Assembly (NCBI GenBank): GCA_021234155.1
Contig: JAJEKV010000070.1
Coordinates: 7,055,889-7,119,888 of the forward strand
Source: Isoetes taiwanensis
Taxonomy: Eukaryota > Streptophyta > Lycopodiopsida > Isoetales > Isoetaceae
Direction of reading: 5' to 3'
DNA: 64,000 nucleotides
Positions 1 to 9,180 of the stretch are shown in pieces. The translations under genes and the position numbers were made by a program. Under the pieces are notes generated by a model that was given only the letters and a program-made list of their open reading frames with translations, was not told where the DNA came from and made no database searches. Within the stretch, counting starts at the first letter, position 1, and each line of letters starts with the position of its first letter.

Positions 1-983
1 TTCATGTTATAATGGCACCAAATACCATCAAATGGTAAATGTCAAATGTTCTTAGTAACATGTATGCAAAATGTGGAGCCATGAACGATGTTCTATTCTC
101 TCCTGTTCCAAAAGCAGAAGTTTGTTCTTTCCCTTACCATTTTAACTTATGGATTACATTTTTTGAATTGAAACCATTAGTTCTAATTTTTTTATTTCCT
201 TGAGTACTTTTGCTAACTGATCTTTATTGATTGGGAGAACATGCTTGCATTCAACCCTACAGAAAGATGTCATTTGAAAGTTAAAGTACATCACTACTTT
301 TTCATGCCTATACTGAAGCTTAAATAAAGTCGGGCAAAGATATAACCGCTTTTGAATATTACCAAACAAATTCCCATTGCACATGCAAAAAATCCTAATT
401 CCCATTGCGCATGCAAAAAATGCTAATTTTAAAAGAAACTTACCAATGTCTTTTATAGGGTTTCACCCTACACCTCTCATGCATCTTGGTTGCTCAATGT
501 TCCAGTACCTTTCAGTTTGGCACCCCAGGGTTCACAACTTACAATTTGTCTAATGGTGTCCACCTTTGGCTTTGACTCCCCAAGGTGTATAACTTAAGGT
601 CTATAGATTCCCCTTAGCCTCAAATGTCCTCAAGTCAACTGTGGCCACTAATCCCCATGGAGCAGAAGAAAAAGTAAAATCCACAGATACTTTAGCAGCA
701 CGTTACGTCTAGGCTTCATTTGTCATGGTAGAATAGACATTTTATCTTATCTTATCTTCGACATGCTAAGATAAGGTCAAACCCATGAAATCCCCAATAG
801 ATCCTACAAAATGGTCGATTTGTCTTCCCTCCAGTGGAGTCTACAAAATGTGTAGTTCTATGATGGAATCTTTCAAACAACATCCTTTACTAGTAAAAGA
901 AATCAATGCTTTGACTCTACGATCATTTCGAATGAAATATTTGAGAACCTAGGAAATTTAATAGAATCTAAGGGAATCTTCAT
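1..983. other. AT-rich tract without a recognised gene
   Basis: I see no coding region with recognisable similarity and no RNA gene here. The last 80 bases contain GAATCT-type words that resume on the far side of the repeat at 984-2608, so this tract and 2609-3110 look like one AT-rich sequence split by that insertion. Confidence 0.5.
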
Positions 984-1143
984 GAATATGTAGCATAATA
1001 ACAGGGGGCTTTCTTTGTGTTTTTGTACGCTTTTCACTAAGGTTTTCCTATGATTTCGTGATGTATTCAAATGGATGTACTAATGCGTACATCTAGAGTG
1101 CACCATTTCTGAGCCATTGATTTTAGCCTTTTTTTTTCCAATA

Positions 1144-1314
1144 GTCAACAACCAATGGCTCCCAACAAAAGCCCTTTTTTTGTGTGTGTGGTGCATAATG
1201 GTCAACAACCAATGGCTCACGACAAAAGCCCTCTTTTTGTGCGTGTGGTGCATGATGGTCAACAACCAATGGCTCACAACAAAAGTCCTCTTTTTGTGTG
1301 TGTGGTGCATAATG
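1144..1314 (+). repeat. Three tandem 57-bp units inside copy 1
   Basis: Units begin at 1144, 1201 and 1258 and contain caacaaccaatggctc followed by an aaaagccctttttttgtg-like run and ggtgcataatgg. Because 57 is a multiple of three, several reading frames stay open across the array; I regard those as shadows. The same seed is amplified with a different period (83 bp) in copy 2. Confidence 0.85.
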
Positions 1315-1941
1315 GGCACATGAAGGGCTTGAAGGGCGCATGTAGTGCGCTTTCCTCACGACAACACATTTCTTATCATAACTTTTGATCCGTAGCTCGC
1401 TTTGAGATGATTTTTATTATGCTGGAAAGCTCTCTCTCCGAGATCTTTTGATAGTGTATGATATGGATATGTTTGGTTAAGTTATCAATGCTAAAACAGC
1501 AATTTTTCGGCCGGGTTTGGTAGGCTTTCACATCCTACCAGCTGATTAATACAGGATTACGCTATTGGATATTGTTTTATGGCTCATTCCGAATGAAGGT
1601 TGCAAAAAATTACTATGCATTTTTAGATTTTGAGGCAGTTATTAAGCAAATTCCAAGGCTTCTAGATCCTTGAGCTAACAAGCAGAAAAGTTTTCCACTT
1701 TGGTTTCTCACCACAAGAATCCATGGAGGCCAAAGGCTACTGTTGAATTCCAGTTGAAAAATGTTTGTGTATGGGTGTTGCAAACTTTATGACTTTCAGA
1801 ATAATGGGATCAATCCCCTCTATCTTTATGGTAACTTTTACTTATGTTCTATTTGTTTTATTGTGATGAAATTCAAAAGCTATCGTGATGAAAGCCTCAA
1901 ATGAATTCTAGTTTTTTTCTGGTTTGAATTCTAAAATTTTT

Positions 1942-2608
1942 GTCACACCGAGGGGAGGGGGATCGTTCCTAAGGCCCCCTCGAATTTTTTTTTGCAACAC
2001 AAACCATTAACATCCAACATATAAAAACCAACAATATAACAACCAACACATAACAACCATTGATATTAACAACAAACACATAACTACCATTGACATTAAT
2101 TAACACAACCATTGGGTCCAACACATTTAAATTAAAATCCCCCTTAAACCCCCTTTGGTTTGGGTGCATATTCACACGGGGTGACGAGGGGCAGCGAGAG
2201 CCCTCATAATTGTATTTTGCACGCATAAAAAATCAACACCATATAGTATTCTCGCTTGAAATCTTATAGTATTTTTGCGAATCTTGTTATACAGTATAGC
2301 AAATTTTGTACTTGCATACCCCACAAACGAGGAACTTTACGTACGGTGTAGATTAAGGAATAAGGGGTGAATATGCCGATCCAACAGCTCTCGTTGCCCG
2401 GAGTCACCCCCCGTGTGAATATGCACCCAAACCAAAGGGGGTTTAAGGGGGATTTTAATTTAAATGTGTTGGACCCAATGGTTGTGTTAATTAATGTCAA
2501 TGGTAGTTATGTGTTTGTTGTTAATATCAATGGTTGTTATGTGTTGGTTGTTATATTGTTGGTTTTTATATGTTGGATGTTAATGGTTTGTGTTGCAAAA
2601 AAAAAAAT
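1942..2608. repeat. Fold-back module of copy 1 (about 200-bp inverted arms)
   Basis: The left arm (about 1942-2185) and right arm (about 2400-2608) are long, near-perfect inverted complements around a central segment of about 220 bp. The arms contain gggtgcatattcacacgg on one side and its complement on the other. Both arms encode the same meaningless open peptide, one on each strand, which shows how well they pair. The right arm ends at an A run and lacks the outer ggccccttcg-type end seen in copy 2. A transcript through it would form a long hairpin. Confidence 0.8.
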
Positions 2609-3110
2609 CTAAGGTTGATGTTCAGAGAATCTAAAAGAATTTAGAGAATCTTGGAATATGCACCGACACTCAAGAGAATCTTGGGGAATCTAGAGAAATT
2701 GGACAAAAATTCTTGGGAATCTAAGCGAATCTCAAAAAAATCTTGGGAAATCTATAGGTATCTCAAGATAATCTAAAGAAATGTTTAAAAATATTAGAAT
2801 ATGCATCGACTGGAACTTGCATCATAAGCTCTGACGAAATCTTGAAGAAGCAAAAAAATCTTCATAGAATCTAAATGAATTGCATGAAATGTAACAGAAT
2901 CTAAGGCAATATCATAAAATATAAGCAAACCTAGAAGAATCTACATGAATGTCATAGAATTTAAGGAGAACCTAAAGGAATCTTCATAACATCATGGACA
3001 ATCTAGAAGAATCTTATTAAAATCTAAGAGATTCTCAACCTGCACCATGGGAACATTCTAAAATTGGAACTTGCACCATAGGAACATGCACCGTAGGACG
3101 TGCTAAATTT
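2609..3110. repeat. Degenerate GAATCT-rich tract
   Basis: Short words such as gaatctaa, gaatctt and agaatct recur irregularly for about 500 bp. The pattern is too diverged to give a fixed period. It continues the tract that ends at 983. Confidence 0.45.
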
Positions 3111-3157
3111 CTTGTATATATTATATATTTATATAATATACACATATATATATCTTT

Positions 3158-3393
3158 GGTATAAATTTATACCGAGAAAACTCTTGCGGTATAAATTTAT
3201 ACCGCTCGGGTCCTCTTGCGGTATAAATTTATACCGCTCGAATCCTCTTGCTGTATAAATTTATACCGCTCGAGTCCTCTTGTTGTATAAATCTATACCG
3301 CTCGAGTCCTCTTGCGGTATAAATTTATACCGTGCGAACTCTCTAGCATACTATGTCCACACATTACTATCTATTGAGGTATAAATTTATACC
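3158..3393. repeat. Array of seven 18-bp palindromes, 32-bp period
   Basis: The palindrome core ggtataaatttatacc occurs at 3158, 3188, 3220, 3252 (first base changed), 3284 (two changes), 3316 and 3378. Spacing is 30, then 32 four times, then 62 (two periods, so one unit has probably decayed). Spacers read like ctcgagtcctcttg. Each unit is fully self-complementary, so the array could form a series of cruciforms or, if transcribed, a series of hairpins. Confidence 0.9.
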
Positions 3394-4080
3394 ATCTTGA
3401 AATTTATTTGGAAGAAACTAAGGACTACAGAGACAAATAAATTACAAAGTCTAAAAAAGTCCAGATTGGATACATACATCGCCATCGCGGTATACAGAAG
3501 TCTATAGCAAGCTGGAGGAACAAATAAGAGCAAGTGTATAAGGCAAAGCGCAAGCATCTTCGACTTCAACTCGCGTGTGAGGCACACTTTAAGGTGAAAA
3601 TATTTGCTTCATTGAGGCAATATCAAAATGTGTTGCATTTTTGGCAATTTTGTTCATAATTTTGTAGTGAATTCATAAACTTTGAACTAAATACGTTTTT
3701 GGGCACTCTTAGCGCTTGCTGTTATTTTATTTTGTCCTTAAAAATATTACTATTTCTCAAACCAAACTAGGGGGCCAAAAAATGGTACCAAACAAATTTG
3801 AATGGAAGCTGAGTTCAAATTCCCCTCCAAAAATGGTGCCTAAAATATTCAAATTGTCACACTTGTCACAAATATACCAAGAAAAGAGCATTTTTTGGGG
3901 AGATTTTAGGGAATCTTTCAAAGATTCCTTTTAAAGTGCGTTTGGAGCAAATTAGTGCGTTTCATTTTAAACTTTGTTGAAGATGAAGAACTTGTATGAT
4001 CATTGATTTTGGGCAACATATGGAGTAACATAATTTTTTAAATTGCTCATAGACTATATCACATGCAATGCCCATCATTA
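3394..4080. other. AT-rich tract without a recognised gene
   Basis: Short open frames are present on both strands but none resembles a known protein or shows splice-site context. Confidence 0.45.
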
Positions 4081-4405
4081 TAACCCCAAAATTTGCTCAA
4101 CGTGTAGTTTTTTTGTATCTTTTTTGCAAAAAAACAACACTTAAAAATCACCCATAGTTTTGTTCCGAAAATGCTAGAAACAACGTGTAGTTTTTTGGCT
4201 AAAAAGTCTATGCATAGAAAATTGACAGTCTTTTAAAAATAATTCAATCCGTTGTTTTTAGGCGTTGTTTTTCTGTTTTTAATGAAAAAAATAACATGTG
4301 GTTTTACAAAATATCCACATGTTATTTTTAAAATAGTAGTTGTTTCTAAGTGTTGTTTTTATTAAAGCAATATGTGGTTTAACAGAATATCAACATGTGG
4401 TTTTT
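4081..4405. repeat. AT-rich AACAACAC-type repeat, left part
   Basis: This segment is rich in aacaacac, acgtgtagttttt and acatgtggttt words. The part at 4081-4200 is found again, inverted, at about 18425-18545, where gcattttcggaaca and the neighbouring text match. The tract resumes at 6089 after the retroposon insertion. It probably belongs to a dispersed, low-complexity element family; related words also occur at 12670-12980 and 15190-15490. Confidence 0.55.
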
Positions 4406-4420
4406 AAACTAGTAGTTGTT
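4406..4420 (+). other. Target site duplication, left copy
   Basis: The 15-base word aaactagtagttgtt is present here and again at 6074-6088, bracketing the retroposon. Confidence 0.85.
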
Positions 4421-6073
4421 GGAGATGGGGTTAGGGTTTGGCAGCGGCTAGGGCGGCGGCAGGCGGCCGCCCGATCTCGTGGAGAAGTGTTCTCATAGCT
4501 CTGTATGCTGGAAGAGTAGCCAGTGGCGAATCCCTGCTTATTGGTTTCTGCCTCCTCTGTTTTCGTTGCAGATTTAGAGAAGATGAACGAAGCTTGAACG
4601 GTTGTCTTGTAGGAAAGGTTTCTTTGGTGTTAGCCTAGACTCTCGAAGGGACCCTTAGCGCAGGACCTCAAGGTAGAAAGACGTCTTGCCCTCTCTTTCT
4701 GTGATTAAATCAGCACTAGGTGAAGCCCATTTTGCATCAATGAGGTTGTGTTTTTGGCTTTGTTGGTGCTATTGAAGAAGTTCAGTTTTATGGCATGCTT
4801 TGTCCCTCTCTCCTTTGTGGGTTACTTGACCAGGTTATTTCGTCAGATTTGGCTGCACTCATTGTGGCTAATGGTGGCTGCTGCACTCCTTGCAGTAAGG
4901 AACTCTACTGCACTCACTGCAGTTGGGGCTCTGAGGTACTTCTAGGTTTGGTTTCTGTATTGGGGAGGTGATTATGCCCATAATAACTGGGTTGAATCTT
5001 CTTCAATTTATTAACATGGAAGAAGTATCCTTCCTTCTAAGGTGATATCTAAGTCATTTAAGATTAGTTGGAGCAGGCAATGAACTTGAACTCTGCAGTT
5101 CCTCTATCAGATGTTTGCTGATGCACTGGTGGCCATGGCTTGGGGTATGCCACAGATCTTATTAACAACAGAATGGTTATTGTGAGAAGAGTGTTCGAGA
5201 TTTATTCAGCCGGCATCTTTGGCACTACTTTTTGCGGTGATTTTCTGGTGTTGTGCAGACCTGTGTTGTATTTAGCATCTTGATTCTTATGTTGTCCCAT
5301 TGTATGAAATTTTCCGGTGAATGGTGAAGGTGTACAATGATGACTCACAAGGAATGGATCGCTTTAGCTCGAGTGTTCTACTAATGGTTTGGTGGGCGTT
5401 TGGGGGTGTGACTGCACTATTTTTGATCAGTGTTGTTTCTAACAGATTTTGTATGGTTAAGATGTTATCTTGGAAGGTGTTTCGCTTTTTCCATGTTGGC
5501 CCTCTTCCATCCCAGCCGGAAGAATGGTGTGTTTGTTACAGACAGTATTGTGAAAGGAGGTCAAAATAAGGTAAAGATTCAGGTGGCATTTGGATCGGGA
5601 GGACCAAATCTCACCTAGTACAATGATTATGAAGCCCAAACTGGTGACTAAAAGTAGATGCAGAAGCAGTAGACCACCCTTTGGGGAGGCCTCTAGAAGG
5701 CATTGGCATCTTGAGAAGATGGTGAGACAATTTGTCTCTTAGTACAGTGGGAAACGAGCAAGTAGTCTCCTTGTAGTACCTTTTTGCAGATGTGCAGCTT
5801 CGGGTCAAGTTAATGCGCGGGAAGACACTGCTTCACTTCTACCTTTGTCTATCAGTATCTTCGGGAGGCGTTTTAGGGTGGCATCATCGTCATGCAGGGA
5901 TTTTTTTCTTTTGATGATTTCCTCAAATGGTGTTTGTATCTACCTTCACACTTGGGGTTTGAGTATTTGTTCTGATACGGTTAGGCTATCTGGCTACTAT
6001 GGAGCCATCAATAAATGTATTTATTACATATTATTAATAAAAAATAAAATATCTTGCCTTCAAAAAAAAAAAA
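4421..6073 (+). mobile_element. Poly(A) retroposon flanked by 15-bp target duplications
   Basis: The insertion starts with GC-rich, 5'-UTR-like sequence, ends with an AATAAA-bearing AT-rich 3' end near 6010-6055 and closes in a run of A. These are hallmarks of target-primed reverse transcription by a LINE. No reverse transcriptase or endonuclease is encoded, and the open frames inside are short and unrecognisable. It is either a non-autonomous or internally deleted LINE derivative, or a processed copy of a non-coding transcript. The exact 15-bp duplication suggests a fairly recent insertion. Confidence 0.75.
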
Positions 6074-6088
6074 AAACTAGTAGTTGTT

Positions 6089-6840
6089 TTTAAGTGTTAT
6101 TTTTCTAAAAAAACAACACGTGATTTAACAAAATATCCACATGGATAGTAGTTTTCAAGTGTCGTTTTTATTAAATAATAATATGTGATTTAACAGAATA
6201 ATCACATGTGGTTTTTTAAAATAATAGTTGTTTTCAAATGTTGATTCGTCATTTAAATCCATGCTTTTTGTTTACTTGTGCTTTGCTTATGTTTTAAATA
6301 GCCTTTTGGGAATCGAACCCAAATAGATCCAATCAGGATATGATACTATAACAATCTTACATGATATGCATTACAAACACATGTTAACAAATTATTTTTC
6401 AAAAGCAAGATAAAAGTTATTCATCCATCTAGAGTGTTCATCCAACTAGAGCACTTCCATATGTTATCAAGCATTAAGAACTTTTCCTACGTAAGTAAAA
6501 AAAACATTTAACTCTGGACTATTTCCACCTAGTGAATAATGTTATGCTAGACCTAGTTTTACTTAAAAAAAAAAAAAATTGCAGATACTAATAGTGTTAC
6601 AAGAACAGAAAAAAAAAAAAAAGTTTTTGCAGAAACTAATGGTGTTACAGAAAAGAAAATTTTTGAACAAACCTAACAGAACAAAAAAAATAGAAGACTA
6701 TGCAGAGGCAGAACTAGAAGGCAAAACTCTGCCAAATCTGGTTGCAGAGCAGCCCCAACGCATCAATCAAGGAGCTCAGCCCCAACGCATCAATCAAGGA
6801 GCTCCTCTGCTTCAAACGAAGAAAAAAACAATGCTTCAAT
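6089..6840. other. Continuation of AT-rich repeat, then A-rich tract
   Basis: The AACAACAC-type repeat continues to about 6250. The rest is AT-rich with several A runs. Two tandem copies of an 18-base word, cagccccaacgcatcaat, occur near 6750-6795. An open frame at 6579-6863 is lysine- and glutamine-rich and runs into the MITE; I do not consider it a gene. Confidence 0.4.
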
Positions 6841-7105
6841 CCCGGGGGGTGCACACAATGTGAAGTCTATATGGCATGTGCGTGCATAGGGTCAAGAGAA
6901 ATTATCCCTTATACGGGATTTTCCTACAAAAATATCCCTTATATTTCATATACCCCTACCATATTTCCTTACAAATATATACGGAATTAAAGCAAAAAAA
7001 ATCCCCTCCCATACTTATACGGTACGGTACGGTTTTGGCCCAAAAAAAACCCCCTACCGTACACGCACATGTTTTGTACGGTTTTTTCTGTGTGCACCCC
7101 CCGGG
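6841..7105. mobile_element. 265-bp MITE with perfect TIRs and 8-bp target duplication
   Basis: The termini are perfect 17-bp inverted repeats, CCCGGGGGGTGCACACA at the left and its complement at the right. The flanking 8-bp word gcttcaat is duplicated (6833-6840 and 7106-7113). An 8-bp duplication is the hallmark of the hAT superfamily (and of P elements), so this is most likely a non-autonomous hAT-like element. Its interior shares catgtgcgtgcatagggt with the element at 10291-10526, so both belong to one family. It encodes nothing. Confidence 0.85.
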
Positions 7106-7113
7106 GCTTCAAT

Positions 7114-9180
7114 GTATGAAATAGAGAAAATCAGTGTAAGACTTTAAATTTTAAGAACTACAAAGTAAATATCAGGAAGAGTAGTCTACCTTGGAAGCTC
7201 AGAACTAAATATCCAGCAAGAGATGCCAGGTAGCCGTTTTTACAGGACAAAGCATGCAGAAAAAAAATAAGAAGAAAAAGGAAAGGTCGAATATGCTGCA
7301 TCTGCCACGGTCCCCATCATAGAGTACTCCATCATAGGAATACTCCATCATATAAATGATCTAAGTGTCGGATGTATAGCTGGTTCAAACCTGCCATTCG
7401 CACTTTATAAGACAATCTGGTTAAGCTGGAAAATAAACCAAGGGCGCTAGCATTAACTTGGACATGATTAAAAAAGCTGGATAGTCGTCCAGGTAACTGC
7501 ATCAACTTCATTACTCCTTCTGCGTCTCTGCTCACAATCTGCAAAAAAAATTTAAACCTTATCGATTGTAGAAGAAGGATGATGGATGGCAGAGATCGAA
7601 GAATACCTGCAAGTCTTGTGCCACCCAGCTCCTTGTCAACAAAAAATTAGAAAGGAATCTCCCAATAAGAACTCTGGTGATGCCGGATAGTTGCACAGCA
7701 AAAATCATCAGCAAAATAATCATCAGCAGAAATAATCATCAGCAGAAAGGAATTAGCAAAATAATCAGGCCTGGACGGCAAGGAAATGGAAAACCAGGGG
7801 AGCCGAAAGGAGAAGAGGGCCGGAATTGGACTTTTGGAGCCGCTGGATTCAAGGAGCCGGAGTTGGATCAGCCATTGCGGCAGAGTTGGAGCCAGGCCGC
7901 CGGAGTCGGATCCGCCAGAGGCATTTCTTTTCAAATAGGGTTTCGTTTCGAAATAGGGCAGATAAGATAAAAGAAATAAAGACAATTTTCAAATTTATCC
8001 CGCCCATTGGATGGGAGGGCGGGATAATAATTTGAACTAAGGCCTATTGGTATTTGTGGGAATCTATCACGGAATAGGCCTATTTGTGGGAATCTATCAC
8101 GGTTTGAAAATAGCAGTCTAAGTAACTAGAGAAAATGCCACATGGCATTTAAGACGACCGAGAAAAATTGTTGATAGGGCATTTTGTAGTGTATTTTGCT
8201 GGATTTTTTTGCTTTTAAAGTTGGAAAATTGTCGAAAATCTTTTGACTTGTCTAGAATTTCCAAAAATGGCTGGATTTCTCAGGGTCAAACCTCTATTTT
8301 AGAACCATAACCTCAATATGCTTTCCAAATTTCATTTTGTTATTCAAAACTTTGTCAGCGTGATATGTATGGTTAGTGGCATTACATAATTTTATCTAGT
8401 TAGAATTTTAAATGCATTTCAATTCTACATGCTATGAGTTTTGGATATACTTATATACCTAAACTTTATGTGCTTAGGGTGTTTCCCCATTAGGCCTTTA
8501 TCCCGGCCTGACTTTGCCACATGGCAAACCCAGTTAGAAAATTAGCATTCCCATTATCTTCAACGCACCAGAGTTGTCCAGGGCAGCTTCCTTTTCTTCG
8601 AAAGGAAGCAAAGACTTCGTATTTGCCCAATTTCGGACTGGGTTTATCTTCTAGCAATGATGCTTTTGTCTTCTTGCCATCAAGACAAATCTTGGGGGTT
8701 TGAAGACAAATCTTGATGAAATGGGGAATTGGGTTGCAATGGGAACGTGCATCGTTCATGCAAAAAATCCAGCTCTTTCCTGATGGGGATGCACCCTTAT
8801 AATACTTGACTTATAGTACTCAAAGGAAACAAATAAAGACAAAGGCATTTTTGAACTTTTCAAAAAAAAATCAAGGAATTGTAAAAATGAGATGTGTGCC
8901 AATGAGTTGCCATATATCTTGTGTGCCACTATTCTATTCTGCATTGCCACTCTGCACCAATGAAGCAAATTTTGACGACAACCTGCAAAAACCTAAGGTA
9001 TCGTCAAATTTGACTGTCATTACGTGTGGGTGTATGGGTGTTGGGGGGAGCATTAGCATACAACATTACAGATCCTCCTCCAATGTGGCAATTAGAAGTC
9101 AAGAGCGCCTTTTGCAGTAGCAAGGTTATTTGGGATTATTCGGGAAGCGAAGCAACTGGAACTCACGGAGCTGGAACTAG
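7114..9180. other. Unassigned region with small repeats
   Basis: Apart from the weak exon candidate at 7332-7538 I recognise no gene. Two small structures are visible: an 11-bp inverted repeat (7995-8005 with 8017-8027, gggcgggataa) and a direct duplication of tatttgtgggaatctatc at 8051 and 8081. The rest is unremarkable AT-rich sequence. Confidence 0.4.
7332..7538 (-). CDS. Possible exon of an unrecognised gene
   Basis: On the minus strand a pyrimidine tract and gcag acceptor precede an open frame of about 69 codons starting at 7538. The peptide has ordinary composition (for example AEGVMKLMQLPGRLSSFF) rather than repeat-like character. I do not recognise the family and cannot find adjoining exons with confidence. 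It may be a chance open frame. Confidence 0.2.
   Translation of the reverse strand: MVSRDAEGVMKLMQLPGRLSSFFNHVQVNASALGLFSSLTRLSYKVRMAGLNQLYIRHLDHLYDGVFL

Larger units (their letters stand above)
984..2608 (+). mobile_element. Dispersed 1.6-kb repeat, copy 1, with fold-back core
   Basis: This is one of three copies in the window; the others are 16333-18052 (same orientation) and 58895-60324 (opposite, partial). All share a terminus reading atatgtagcataataacagg. A block of about 950 bp follows, which includes three tandem 57-bp units, and then a fold-back module of about 650 bp. No transposase or reverse transcriptase is encoded. The copies are similar along most of their length but differ in small indels. 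It is probably a non-autonomous element. Its superfamily is unknown because I found no clear terminal inverted repeat across the whole unit and no convincing target duplication. Confidence 0.65.

Noticed and set aside
1969-2612. Pair of matching valine-rich ORFs on opposite strands
   Set aside because: They are the two arms of the fold-back module read from each side. There is no coding evidence.
3158-3393. CRISPR-like array
   Set aside because: The regular repeats are palindromes with near-identical spacers in a plant nuclear context. There are no unique spacers or cas genes.
5321-5569. Protein-coding gene within the retroposon
   Set aside because: Several short overlapping frames occur, none with recognisable similarity. 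The poly(A) and target duplications explain the locus without a gene.
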